Virus record (IMG/VR): IMGVR_UViG_3300029309_000139
Location: 1 to 34,851 of that record
Source: a virus
Length of the DNA stretch: 34,851 nt
Reading direction: 5' to 3' (one strand)
The notes beneath the pieces were generated by a model. That model saw only the letters and a list, made by a program, of their open reading frames with translations. It searched no databases and was not told the origin of the DNA. How positions within the stretch are numbered: position 1 is the first letter of the stretch; every line of letters starts with the position of its first letter. The position numbers were made by a program, and so were the translations under genes. Below, one piece after another: positions 1 through 6,532 of this stretch.

Positions 1-464
1 AGCTTTGCCACGGTCAGGTCAGCCGAGCCGTTGGCAATCTGGTTAGCGGCCAGCATCGAGGTGCTGGTCGAACCGGACTTGCCTGTCTTGGCGGTTCCTG
101 TGGCGGCGGTGATGATGGCATCGTCCATCGCCCGGCCCATTGCAGCAGCAGCTGCCTGAGCATAAGTCGATGTCGGATCAATGAGCATCTTGACCTTGTC
201 GACATCATCGATCAGGTCTGCCCATTCATACGAATCCATCGTGACCATTCTCCTCGAATGAGGGGTCTCGACGACGGGAGTATCCCCGTGGCGCGAGGTG
301 CGCTTCACAGCAGCTGCGGCTCCGACCTGGTCGAAGAACGCCTTTTCGCCCGTGACGCTCTCCTCAGATACGCCGCCCCGAAGAATGGAGCCACGCTGCT
401 GAGACAGGAGCTGGACGTTGGTCGAAAACTGCTGGGAAAACGCGGTGGTGATTTGAGCACTCAT
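1..464 (-). CDS. Major capsid protein, exon 1, 5' part (partial at window edge)
   Basis: N-terminal 154 codons of the major capsid protein, which forms the icosahedral shell. Translation starts at ATG 464-462 after an AAGGAG ribosome site and begins MSAQITTAFSQQF. The Ala-rich helix with GRAMDDAIITAATGTAKTG followed by LTVAK at the window edge is typical of coat proteins of T7/P22-like podoviruses. The protein continues at the other end of the window (34851-34779), is interrupted there by a group I intron, and ends in exon 2 (34574-34307). Direct joining of the window ends gives a frameshift and skips conserved residues, so 3n+2 bases are missing from the window (estimate 70-80). The gene follows the scaffold gene, the usual order. 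Seen: frame, start and sequence. Inferred: circular joining. Confidence 0.88.
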   Translation of the reverse strand, partial: MSAQITTAFSQQFSTNVQLLSQQRGSILRGGVSEESVTGEKAFFDQVGAAAAVKRTSRHGDTPVVETPHSRRMVTMDSYEWADLIDDVDKVKMLIDPTSTYAQAAAAAMGRAMDDAIITAATGTAKTGKSGSTSTSMLAANQIANGSADLTVAK

Positions 465-552
465 GTTGCTCTCCTTTCACACTAGCGTTTTGATTGCTCG
501 CTACCCGGCGACCGCCGGACGAAAGGTTCGTACAGTTTACGGCTGCGTCCGC

Positions 553-614
553 CAGGGGCCTGGGGCTTGTCCTGGTTTTTGTGTCTGTGTTTGCAGGGGC
601 CGGAGCTTGTCCTG
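553..614. repeat. Imperfect direct repeat in the scaffold-capsid gap
   Basis: Two copies of a 21-22 bp GC-rich sequence (553-574 and 594-614) lie in the 159-bp gap between the scaffold stop and the capsid start. Both begin CAGGGGCC and end GCTTGTCCTG. In the late transcript each copy starts CAGGAC and ends CCCCTG, so each can form a short hairpin in the 5' leader of the capsid gene. The rest of the gap (465-552, 615-623) shows only the capsid ribosome site. A role in processing or attenuation would be speculation. Confidence 0.6.
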
Positions 615-623
615 CGTTACAGA

Positions 624-1454
624 CTAGGCAGAGATGGCTGCGATCTTCTCTTCGATCTCGTAAGCCCTCCTTACCTGGAAGTCGTGCTCTGGATGCCTGT
701 TGTCCCAGTACGGGGTGCCAGGTGCGCGCAGCTGAGCCAGCTCTTCACGCATTTCGTCAGGCGTCTGACCGCCTGTCATCTTCACCCCTTCGAGCGTGTC
801 CTCCGACACTTTCTCATGGATGAAAGATCCGATGTTTGCCAGGAACCGGATGAAGGACGGGTGATCGCCCAGCATCGTGCCGTCCGGCATGGGTGTCTCT
901 GCGAAGTCGAGCTCACCGAAAGTCTCGAGCGCTGCGTTGGCCAGGCCCAGCTGATCCTCGTAGGCCTCGCCCCACTCGCGCTTGAGCTCGAGCTCGGTGT
1001 CCGCCTGGATCTGCTCGGTATGTGCATTGTCCTGCCCGACCAGCTCGCCGAGCCGTCCGCCATAGCGATCCATGATGATTTGAGCCTGGGTGTTGTTGAG
1101 CCCGGCCTCATGGGCCACGCCCATAAACCACTGAACCACCCCGTCGTCGGGCTGTACGCCCTCTGGAGGGGTGTAGTTGATCTGATAGCCACTAGGGTCC
1201 TCTGGACGCCCGAGCTTGCTGTAGACGGCGTTCCAGTCGTCAGCAGTGGACGATTTACCTGGGAGCGCAATCTTGTCAGCGCCGATCATGGATTGTGCAT
1301 GGACAAAGCCCTTCGCCAGGCTGCCCACGTCTGCAATCGTTGAAAGAGATTTGTGATCCCGGATCTCCTCGGGGATCTGAGAGCGCCAGTCTTCGCTGGT
1401 GCCAGACGGGGCTACCTCCTCGGTGGAGACCTCCGCTACCTGTTCTTCACTCAT
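624..1454 (-). CDS. Scaffolding (capsid assembly) protein
   Basis: A 276-residue protein that templates procapsid assembly and is absent from mature particles in related phages. It has the usual make-up of the family: an acidic, flexible N-terminus (MSEEQVAEVSTEEVAPSG), a middle part with EEIRDHKSLSTIADVGSLAK and GRPEDPSGYQI, and a helical charged C-terminus. The phrase on a short K/L-rich segment followed by RPEDPSGY is a recurrent signature of podovirus scaffold proteins that I recognise. It sits between the portal block and the capsid gene, exactly where T7-like phages keep gene 9. Its start overlaps the end of the Bbp19-like gene by 8 bases, implying coupled translation. Family assignment is from sequence pattern and position, without an alignment. 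Confidence 0.85.
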   Translation of the reverse strand: MSEEQVAEVSTEEVAPSGTSEDWRSQIPEEIRDHKSLSTIADVGSLAKGFVHAQSMIGADKIALPGKSSTADDWNAVYSKLGRPEDPSGYQINYTPPEGVQPDDGVVQWFMGVAHEAGLNNTQAQIIMDRYGGRLGELVGQDNAHTEQIQADTELELKREWGEAYEDQLGLANAALETFGELDFAETPMPDGTMLGDHPSFIRFLANIGSFIHEKVSEDTLEGVKMTGGQTPDEMREELAQLRAPGTPYWDNRHPEHDFQVRRAYEIEEKIAAISA

Positions 1455-1671
1455 TCTGTGCCATTTCCTCTAGCTGTTTCTGGTCGCGCAGCATCGACTT
1501 GATGAACAGAACCACCGTGCGCTGCCCCTCACGGTAGGCTGTCTCGTTGGGATCTACAGAGAAGGTTGAAGAATATTCACAAAACCTCACGCCCAAATCC
1601 TCGAGGATCCGCTCCCCTTGAACTGACGTGAAGACCTCCTTGTAGAGCTCCTTGGTATCTTCCGGCGTCAT
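1447..1671 (-). CDS. Bbp19-like small virion-module protein
   Basis: A 74-residue protein, MTPEDTKELYKEVFTS..., with the pattern of a small family between portal and scaffold in many podoviruses (resembling Bbp19 of Bordetella phage): an N-terminal helix, a short stretch on a conserved aromatic (VRFCEYSSTF), then a helix ending in FIKSMLRDQKQLEEM. Function is not known; position suggests a role in head assembly. The start ATG (1671-1669) overlaps the portal stop and its end overlaps the scaffold start, so the three genes are translationally coupled. The family name is from memory of the pattern and needs a profile search (result with the Bbp19-type domain would support it). Confidence 0.7.
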   Translation of the reverse strand: MTPEDTKELYKEVFTSVQGERILEDLGVRFCEYSSTFSVDPNETAYREGQRTVVLFIKSMLRDQKQLEEMAQNE

Positions 1672-3272
1672 TGCTTGGTCGCCTCAATGAACGGCGCGGC
1701 TGCCCCAGCTGCCTGGGCTTGCTCGGTCAGCTGCTGCTGCTGTGCCTGGGCTTGCTGTGCCTGGGCGCGTTGCTGGCGCTCGAGGGTGACTTGTTGGTCG
1801 CCCTTGATGGCTGTTGCCGGGATCCCAAGCACCTTGATGATGTGCTTCGAGACGCCGTCTGTGTCGATGTAATCCATGATGGATGGATCGAGCTGGGTGA
1901 GCGGCATCATCAGCTCGAGCAGCCTGGTAAGTGCCTGGATGTCGCCCTGGCGCTGTGCTTTGGCCAGTGGGCTCACATATTCGATCTCGATGTTTCTGTC
2001 GCGCATAAACTCCGGTGCCGGCGCAAAAGCCTTGTTTCTGGCCAGGATGTTGTAGGTTCTGCTGATAAGCGGCTGCAGCAGCTCGGCTTGCATCCGGCCC
2101 ATAACCGGGCCGAGCAGTCTCATCTTCTCCTCTGTCCGCTGCACGACCTCGGTGGCCGTCATCTGCGGTCCCTGGCCGAGGATCAGCTGATCGACATAAA
2201 AGGCTGCCCTGATTGCCTGGCGGCGCTGCTCCTCCATGTTGAGGCCCAGCGGGTTGTTGGCTCCGATGTTGAGCGGCTCGATGCGGTCGCGTGTACCGCT
2301 GCGATAGAAGTTGAGGCCACCTGGCACGGTCCTGACCGGCAGGATGAAGCCGTCGTCTGGCACCAGGAGCGGCGGATCCACCTGTTTCTGTGCAGCGCGG
2401 ATCGTCACCTCGGACATTTTGTTGAGCATCTTGATGTCAGCCAGGGCTGTCATGCTCGGGCTGCGGCCGTATCCGATCTCGAAGGAGCTCTTGAGGAACC
2501 TGGGCGCCATGTAGGGGAACTCATCAAAGCCCCCCTCGCTGATGATGATCTTCTCCTCGGGATCCAGGTAGACCGATGCGATGGGCTTGTTCTGGCTGTC
2601 CACCTTGGTCACGTCCCGCTCGTCGCGCTTATAGACGGCGTGGATCAGCGTCATCATCTGGTAAGGATCTGTGTCGGCTTTCTTCAGCATCTTCGGGCTG
2701 ACGTTCTCAGCGCCAAAGCGCGCCATGACGGCCCTCGCCGGCATTTTGAACTTGCGATAGACGGTATCGACGCGGCCGTTCTGATCTTCTGAGAGATAGC
2801 ACTCGGAGATATGCCTGGTCGAAAAGCGCAGACTGAAATCCTCGTCTGCCTCAACGAACATGACAGCCGTGCCGAATGTAATCAGATCGTGATACAGCTC
2901 GTGGATCTGCTCCTGGAAGTTGGAGCGATTAAAGCTGTTATACATCACGTCTTCGACAGACTGCAGCCACTCCCTGGCTTCGTCATCGCCATCGAGCTCG
3001 CGGTCGCCAAAGCTCAGCGAGAACCAGCTGGTCGAAGCGTTGGTCAGCATCCCGTGAAGGGACGCGCTCAGCAGCTCGGCCGCATGGATGGCGGTGCCAT
3101 CAAAGATCAGCTCGGAGCGCTTGTCGCCAGGAGATCTTACCTTTGTCACGTCTGCCTTGCGCGGCACGACGTAATCAGCGATCTCTTGCCAATGGCTTTC
3201 CCAGGTTTGACGCTGGTTCTCCAGGCTGCCAAAGCGTTTCAACAGCATGGCTGCGTTTTCATCGACGGCCAT
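1668..3272 (-). CDS. Portal protein (head-tail connector, T7 gp8 family)
   Basis: A 534-residue connector that forms the dodecameric ring at the packaging vertex, through which DNA enters and leaves. The N-terminus (LLKRFGSLENQRQTWESHWQ, then EIADYVVPRK) and the following SELIFDGTAIHAAELLSASL and HGMLTNASTSWFSL are hallmark segments of the T7 gp8-like connector family; the length is also typical (about 500-550). The C-terminus (roughly residues 490-525) is a Gln/Ala-rich low-complexity helix, common in this family. The gene lies downstream of terL, separated by two small disordered proteins, and its end overlaps the next start by four bases. Very likely an essential head gene; the assignment rests on motifs and gene order. 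Confidence 0.93.
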   Translation of the reverse strand: MAVDENAAMLLKRFGSLENQRQTWESHWQEIADYVVPRKADVTKVRSPGDKRSELIFDGTAIHAAELLSASLHGMLTNASTSWFSLSFGDRELDGDDEAREWLQSVEDVMYNSFNRSNFQEQIHELYHDLITFGTAVMFVEADEDFSLRFSTRHISECYLSEDQNGRVDTVYRKFKMPARAVMARFGAENVSPKMLKKADTDPYQMMTLIHAVYKRDERDVTKVDSQNKPIASVYLDPEEKIIISEGGFDEFPYMAPRFLKSSFEIGYGRSPSMTALADIKMLNKMSEVTIRAAQKQVDPPLLVPDDGFILPVRTVPGGLNFYRSGTRDRIEPLNIGANNPLGLNMEEQRRQAIRAAFYVDQLILGQGPQMTATEVVQRTEEKMRLLGPVMGRMQAELLQPLISRTYNILARNKAFAPAPEFMRDRNIEIEYVSPLAKAQRQGDIQALTRLLELMMPLTQLDPSIMDYIDTDGVSKHIIKVLGIPATAIKGDQQVTLERQQRAQAQQAQAQQQQLTEQAQAAGAAAPFIEATKQ

Positions 3273-3273
3273 A

Positions 3274-3882
3274 TTAGCTCCCTAGAAGCTGTTTCTTTTC
3301 TGTAGGTGCAGCGCCCAGGACGCCGCGTGAGCTCGTCAGGATGCTTCTGGTACGTCTGCCCCGCCTGTATGGGCTTGCCCTGCCCCTGGCTGCTGCTGCG
3401 GTCTCTGTGGCGTCCCTAACAACCGAGCGAGGCTGAATAGGGTCCGCCGCCGGCGCTGCCGGGCCGGAGGAGCCTGGCGCGCCACCATTGGGAGATGAAC
3501 TCGGCGGACTTGCCGGCGGCGGAGCTGGAGGCGTGGCAGCTGGAGGCGGAGCTGCAGCTGGCGCTGTTCTTGGCTGATCGTCGTCACTGCTGTTGCCTGG
3601 CGGGGCGAATGGGTCATAGCCAGGCCGGCCTGAATAGACCCTGCCGCCCATCTGATTCCTGTTAATGACGCCCACGATCTGGCCGCGCTCATCCCTGACC
3701 GCTTCACCACCGAGCTCCAGGCCTCGTGTAATATTACGGCGGTTCATGTCGCCCAGCGCGCCCTGGATGGCCCCAAAGGTCCCTGGCAAGCGATTTGCCT
3801 CAGCTGTGCGTTGCCTGGCTTGAACCTGTGCAATGGCAGCACGATTATCGCGGCCGCTGTCTTCTGCTACCGGGCCGCCCAT
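3274..3882 (-). CDS. Pro/Ala-rich conserved virion-module protein, function unknown
   Basis: A 202-residue protein between terL and portal. The N-terminal half has predicted helices with Gln/Arg/Ala (QVQARQRTAEANRL) and a VRDERGQIVGV turn. The centre (about residues 95-150) is almost wholly Pro, Ala, Ser and Gly and is surely disordered. The tail, RSILTSSRGVLGAAPTEKKQ then LLGS, matches a short C-terminal signature (T-I-L-T-S-x-x-G-...-K-K-x-L-L-G) that I know from small proteins in this position in many proteobacterial phages. No enzymatic motif is visible. It begins with an ATGA overlap on the previous gene and ends two bases before the portal ATG, so it belongs to the head-assembly transcription unit. 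Confidence 0.8.
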   Translation of the reverse strand: MGGPVAEDSGRDNRAAIAQVQARQRTAEANRLPGTFGAIQGALGDMNRRNITRGLELGGEAVRDERGQIVGVINRNQMGGRVYSGRPGYDPFAPPGNSSDDDQPRTAPAAAPPPAATPPAPPPASPPSSSPNGGAPGSSGPAAPAADPIQPRSVVRDATETAAAARGRASPYRRGRRTRSILTSSRGVLGAAPTEKKQLLGS

Positions 3883-4127
3883 CAGCTGGTCTCCTTCTTC
3901 TTCGCCTTGCCCATCAGGCTGGCATATTCCAGGGGTGCGTCCTCGATGACGCCGCGCGCAGTGGTTGCGACGGTCTTTCGCCGGCTCACAGCCTTCGGAT
4001 CCTTGGCCCTGCGCTTGGCAACCTCGACAGGATCATTCGGCCTGACCTTTGGCTCAGGGACCACGGGCGGTGGAGGTGGCGGCGGAGGCGGTGGAGGTGT
4101 CGGGATCTTTGGTCTTAGAACGCTCAT
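3882..4127 (-). CDS. Small basic protein with an 11-proline tract
   Basis: An 81-residue protein: MSVLRPKIPT, then eleven consecutive prolines (about residues 11-21), then VVPEPKVRPNDP and a Lys/Arg-rich remainder ending in MGKAKKKETS. The proline run is encoded by a GGT/GGA/GGC mixture on the plus strand, so it is not a pure mononucleotide or triplet repeat and has been kept at protein level. Such a run should form a stiff polyproline II helix and would probably need EF-P for efficient translation. It overlaps terL by four bases (ATGA) at its start and the next gene at its end. Small proteins of this kind occur after terL in some marine podoviruses; the role is unknown. Confidence 0.78.
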   Translation of the reverse strand: MSVLRPKIPTPPPPPPPPPPPVVPEPKVRPNDPVEVAKRRAKDPKAVSRRKTVATTARGVIEDAPLEYASLMGKAKKKETS

Positions 4128-5404
4128 AAACTAACCCCCAGTGGGTTGTACTTACTGTCGGCCATGATCTGCGGCGGCCGGTCGGACCAGTTATTCTCGC
4201 GTAGCCCTACCGCCAGATAGCGGAAAGCATCCGCCGCATGTGACGACCAATCGTGGACAGGCGTGTTCCTAAAGCTTCGAAGCCTCTCGTTATAGGCCCG
4301 GTGATACTGCCTGAGCGCCTCGAGCCCCGGCTTGGTGAGCTCTGCATCGAACCAGCACCGAGGGATCAGCATCTGTGCAGCATGGATGCCGTCCTCGAGC
4401 GGGAGCTTCGGAACCACCCTAAAATTTATTCCTAGATCCCAGGCAGTCTCTCGGCGGCTCTTGCCAGAGCCCAGCTCGCGGACCTCGATGTCGTGCGGCG
4501 CGTTGTGGGTGCCGTAAAAATAATCCCGCTCCTGGAGCACCTTCGCATAATGCGGGAGGCCCTCCCCCCTGTTCTCGTAAAAATCTATGACGTGGATCGC
4601 CCTGCCAACCGACTGCGTGAACCAGATGGCCGTGCTGTCGCCAACACCAAGATCCCACCAGGTATCCACCCTGCAGCTCGGGTCGTAAGGGACCGAACCG
4701 ATGCGGCCCTTCTCATGAGCCTCCTGCATCTCCTTGCCAAAAACAGCCCCCGGTACATTCGCCACCCAGCTGCACTCATACTCCTGGGCAAACTGGTCAG
4801 CCGTCATCATCGACCTGGCTGCCTCGAGCTCCTCATCATCAAGGATCGATGTCTCGCTCGCCCGATAGATCGCTGTGTGCCACTCAGACTGGCCCTCAGC
4901 GGCCGTATAAAGCTCGTAGAAGGCGTTGTGGCCCCTGGGTGTACCAATGAACAGCGCCCAGCCTTTGCGGTCGCTCAGAGCCGGCCTGATGATCTCAGGG
5001 AACAAGCTCTCCGGCATGTCAGCCATCTCGTCCAGGACAGCCCCGTCCAGGTAGATCCCGCGCAAGCTGTCAGGGTTCTCAGCACCCAGGAGCTGGATCC
5101 TTGCACCATTCGGCAGATCCGCTCGCAGCTCGGTCTCGTGGAAACGCACCATAGGCACAGCGCCAGCAAACTGCTTGAGATAATCCCAAGCCACAGCCTT
5201 GGCCTGCCGATAGGTGGGCGCAATGTACGCATACCTGGGATTAGGCTCAGCGCAGAGGATCGCATCCCTCAGCAGATGGTTGATCGCCATGACCGTCTTG
5301 CCAAAGCGCCGATGACATACAACGACGCCCCAGCGCTTGCTCGATAGCTCACCGTGGAGCTGACCCTGCAGCGGCCTGGGAGCGTAGGGGATCTCGATCT
5401 GCAT
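4124..5404 (-). CDS. terL: Terminase large subunit (packaging ATPase and nuclease)
   Basis: A 426-residue packaging motor. It pumps DNA into the procapsid through the portal and cuts the concatemer. The ATPase domain shows a Walker A variant, CHRRFGKT (residues 30-37), and Walker B with catalytic acid, GAVLDEMAD (D125, E126), followed by the coupling motif near FIGTPRG. The RNase H-like nuclease domain has WWDLG with D251 and the last acidic residue in HAADAFRYL near residue 400. Length is typical for the shorter podovirus/siphovirus type. The start at 5404 has a rather distant AGGAG within a GACAGGAGCCTGTC inverted repeat, which could modulate translation. It follows terS after an unusual 261-bp gap. 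Confidence 0.96.
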   Translation of the reverse strand: MQIEIPYAPRPLQGQLHGELSSKRWGVVVCHRRFGKTVMAINHLLRDAILCAEPNPRYAYIAPTYRQAKAVAWDYLKQFAGAVPMVRFHETELRADLPNGARIQLLGAENPDSLRGIYLDGAVLDEMADMPESLFPEIIRPALSDRKGWALFIGTPRGHNAFYELYTAAEGQSEWHTAIYRASETSILDDEELEAARSMMTADQFAQEYECSWVANVPGAVFGKEMQEAHEKGRIGSVPYDPSCRVDTWWDLGVGDSTAIWFTQSVGRAIHVIDFYENRGEGLPHYAKVLQERDYFYGTHNAPHDIEVRELGSGKSRRETAWDLGINFRVVPKLPLEDGIHAAQMLIPRCWFDAELTKPGLEALRQYHRAYNERLRSFRNTPVHDWSSHAADAFRYLAVGLRENNWSDRPPQIMADSKYNPLGVSL

Positions 5405-5455
5405 GTGAGAGACAGGCTCCTGTCAGGCTATATATGTATATAGATCCGGCGGCCG

Positions 5456-5529
5456 GGTCTGGGGGTGGTAGGGGTCCTCGGCTGCCAGGCAAAGCCCCCT
5501 GGTGCGGGAGCCGATCCCGCGCCCAGACC
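5456..5529. other. 74-nt self-complementary cloverleaf-like element
   Basis: The ends pair perfectly (GGTCTGGG 5456-5463 with CCCAGACC 5522-5529). Inside are a CCAGG/CCTGG hairpin (about 5484-5502) and a GCGGG/CCCGC hairpin with a 7-nt loop (5504-5520). Length and three-arm layout recall a tRNA, but the T-loop has no TTC, the middle loop has 8 nt and no clear D-arm exists, so it is not called a tRNA. It could be a decayed tRNA, a structured RNA in the terS-terL leader, or a DNA site for packaging. Confidence 0.4.
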
Positions 5530-5541
5530 TAGCAAAGCCGG

Positions 5542-5576
5542 GCATCACAGAGCGCTGCATCACAAGCGCATCACAG
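5542..5576 (-). repeat. Three copies of the integrase-arm-type motif TGTGATGC
   Basis: Three copies of GCATCACA(G/A) at 5542-5550, 5557-5565 and 5568-5576, which read (C/T)TGTGATGC on the minus strand. The last two are 11 bp apart, the same spacing as the paired copies on both sides of attP (15981/15992 and 16189/16200). This is the only other cluster I noticed in the window. The protein that binds here is unknown; the integrase is one candidate. Confidence 0.6.
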
Positions 5577-5665
5577 AGCTGCGATGAGTAAACTGAAAAC
5601 TGGTTGACATGCCTGGTCTGCCTCGTGCGCGCGAGCCCTGCCACTCAGCCAGGATACTACACTGC

Positions 5666-6076
5666 TCACCCCGCAGTAACCGCACCGCCTTGCCAGCTCA
5701 GCGTGATCGTCCCGCTTGTCTGCTGCTTGTCGTCTGCTTTGTCTCTGATCCCGAGCGGCTGCATCTGCCTGATGTGCTTATCCTTGTGGTCAGCCTCGAG
5801 CCTTCTGCGCTGCACCTCAGCCATAGCCAGCTTCGGATCTGTCGGCAGCTCAGCCTCGACCAGGTCAATGATCTGGTCACGCATGACCTCACACTGCAGA
5901 GCCCTGGCCCTACGATAAGCGCTGTAGGCATCCTCATCGTCCTGGACATAGCGCAGCATGGTCCGCCAGCTCGGCAGATGTTCGCTGTTGTTGCAGATCC
6001 TGGTCAGGCTTTCGCCTTCCGCAATGCGGTCACAGATCTCCTGCAGCTGCTGCTTTGTAACCTTACGCTTTGCCAT
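5666..6076 (-). CDS. terS: Terminase small subunit (DNA recognition)
   Basis: A 136-residue protein that binds the packaging site and loads the large subunit. The N-terminal half is a helix-turn-helix of the Sf6-type small terminase family: QLQEICDRIAEGESLTRICN followed by LPSWRTMLRYVQDDEDAYSA and YRRARALQCEVMRDQIIDL. The second half is a charged helix (AEVQRRRLEADHKDKHIRQM) thought to build the ring, and a short beta-like tail. Length is typical. Start ATG 6076 has GGAG five bases upstream; this ribosome site directly abuts the T-tract of a terminator (6115-6085), so terS is the first gene after a transcriptional block. It is the first gene of the presumed late transcript. Confidence 0.88.
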   Translation of the reverse strand: MAKRKVTKQQLQEICDRIAEGESLTRICNNSEHLPSWRTMLRYVQDDEDAYSAYRRARALQCEVMRDQIIDLVEAELPTDPKLAMAEVQRRRLEADHKDKHIRQMQPLGIRDKADDKQQTSGTITLSWQGGAVTAG

Positions 6077-6084
6077 GCTTCTCC

Positions 6085-6115
6085 AAAGAAAAGGACCAGG
6101 TTCGAGACCTGGCCC
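6085..6115 (-). terminator. Rho-independent terminator ahead of terS
   Basis: On the minus strand a hairpin GGGCCAGGT / ACCTGGTCC (one G-U pair, loop CTCGA) is followed directly by TTTTCTTT. The wobble pair exists only in the minus-strand RNA, which fixes the direction. It stands between the putative late promoter (6214-6186) and the terS ribosome site, so it would stop late transcription unless overridden. Confidence 0.82.
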
Positions 6116-6185
6116 AGTTAAGAGGTAAGGAAGTCACTGTCCTGCAAGCCCGAACTGCAGGGAGCAGAACTCGAGCTTGCTGGAG

Positions 6186-6214
6186 ACTGTACGCTTTTCA
6201 CGACAATCGTGCAA
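6186..6214 (-). promoter_or_regulatory. Putative late promoter (PR'-like) with palindrome
   Basis: On the minus strand TTGCAC (6214-6209), a 17-bp spacer, and TACAGT (6191-6186) match a sigma-70 promoter (4 of 6 at each box by eye). Start would be near 6179, giving a leader of about 65 nt before the terminator at 6115-6085. A palindrome CACGA-CAA-TCGTG (6199-6211) overlaps the -35 box and spacer and may bind a regulator. The layout promoter, short leader, terminator, late genes is the lambda PR'-tR' arrangement. Confidence 0.55.
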
Positions 6215-6241
6215 GCCCTGTCGATTATTACGTTAAGACCC

Positions 6242-6270
6242 TTGGCATATTATGCCACGATGCTTATATG
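6242..6270 (+). promoter_or_regulatory. Early plus-strand promoter with repressor operator
   Basis: TTGGCA (6242-6247), 17 bp, TATATG (6265-6270). The -35 box is inside the perfect 15-bp palindrome TGGCATATTATGCCA (6243-6257), one of five similar operators in the window. Drives the operon 6291-7645; the ribosome site AAAGGAGG follows at 6278-6285. Repression in the lysogen is inferred from the shared operator. Confidence 0.75.
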
Positions 6271-6290
6271 TATAGTGAAAGGAGGTGCCG

Positions 6291-6521
6291 ATGAAAAAGA
6301 CCAAGCGACCAACCGGCAAGACCTGGCAGACAGCCAAGCTGTTCAAGGTCTATCTGGGCATGAAGGCACCAGCTGGGGCTGCAGGGCTCAGGCTCATGTG
6401 GGCCATTGTTGGCCACAAGTGGGTCAGGTGCTGCACACCGATCACCAACGTCAAATTCAAGATGCGGCGCGCCATGTGGGACGAGCTCCCAGCTGGCGAC
6501 CGTGAACTCATCAGAGCTTAG
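6291..6521 (+). CDS. Small basic early protein, function unknown
   Basis: A 76-residue protein beginning MKKTKRPTGKTWQ and rich in Lys, Arg and Trp; it contains AAGLRLMWAIVGHKWVRCC, a short hydrophobic stretch with two cysteines, probably too short for a membrane segment. ATG 6291 is chosen over the in-frame GTG at 6285 because AGGAGG (6280-6285) then has a 5-base spacing. First gene of a five-gene early operon directly behind a repressor-controlled promoter, so it should be made early after infection or induction. Genes in such positions often counter host functions or defence, but nothing in the sequence shows which. I do not recognise the family. Confidence 0.75.
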   Translation: MKKTKRPTGKTWQTAKLFKVYLGMKAPAGAAGLRLMWAIVGHKWVRCCTPITNVKFKMRRAMWDELPAGDRELIRA

Positions 6522-6532
6522 GAGGACTGCGA

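Larger units (their letters stand above)
5405..5665. other. Non-coding gap between terS and terL, rich in structure
   Basis: A 261-bp gap inside an operon whose other genes are packed end to end. From terL outwards it holds: the inverted repeat GACAGG/CCTGTC at the terL ribosome site (about 5410-5424), a nearly palindromic AT stretch CTATATATGTATATAG (5428-5443), a 74-nt self-complementary element (5456-5529), and three copies of GCATCACA (5542-5576). No convincing gene is present. In headful or cos phages the packaging recognition site usually lies in or beside terS, so this gap is a natural candidate for pac or cos; that is inference from position. Confidence 0.55.

Noticed and set aside
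567-1343. 258-residue plus-strand frame opposite the scaffold gene
   Set aside because: Antisense to a recognised scaffold protein; no independent evidence of coding.
1671-2792. Long plus-strand frame opposite the portal gene (373 residues)
   Set aside because: Antisense shadow of a GC-rich gene; no ribosome site and no protein-like pattern.
5456-5529. tRNA gene
   Set aside because: The T-loop lacks TTC-purine-A, the middle loop has 8 nt, and no D-arm is present on either strand.
5423-5644. 73-residue minus-strand frame in the terS-terL gap
   Set aside because: No ribosome site, low-complexity Arg-rich sequence lying over the inverted repeats and TGTGATGC copies; no overlap coupling as in the real genes.
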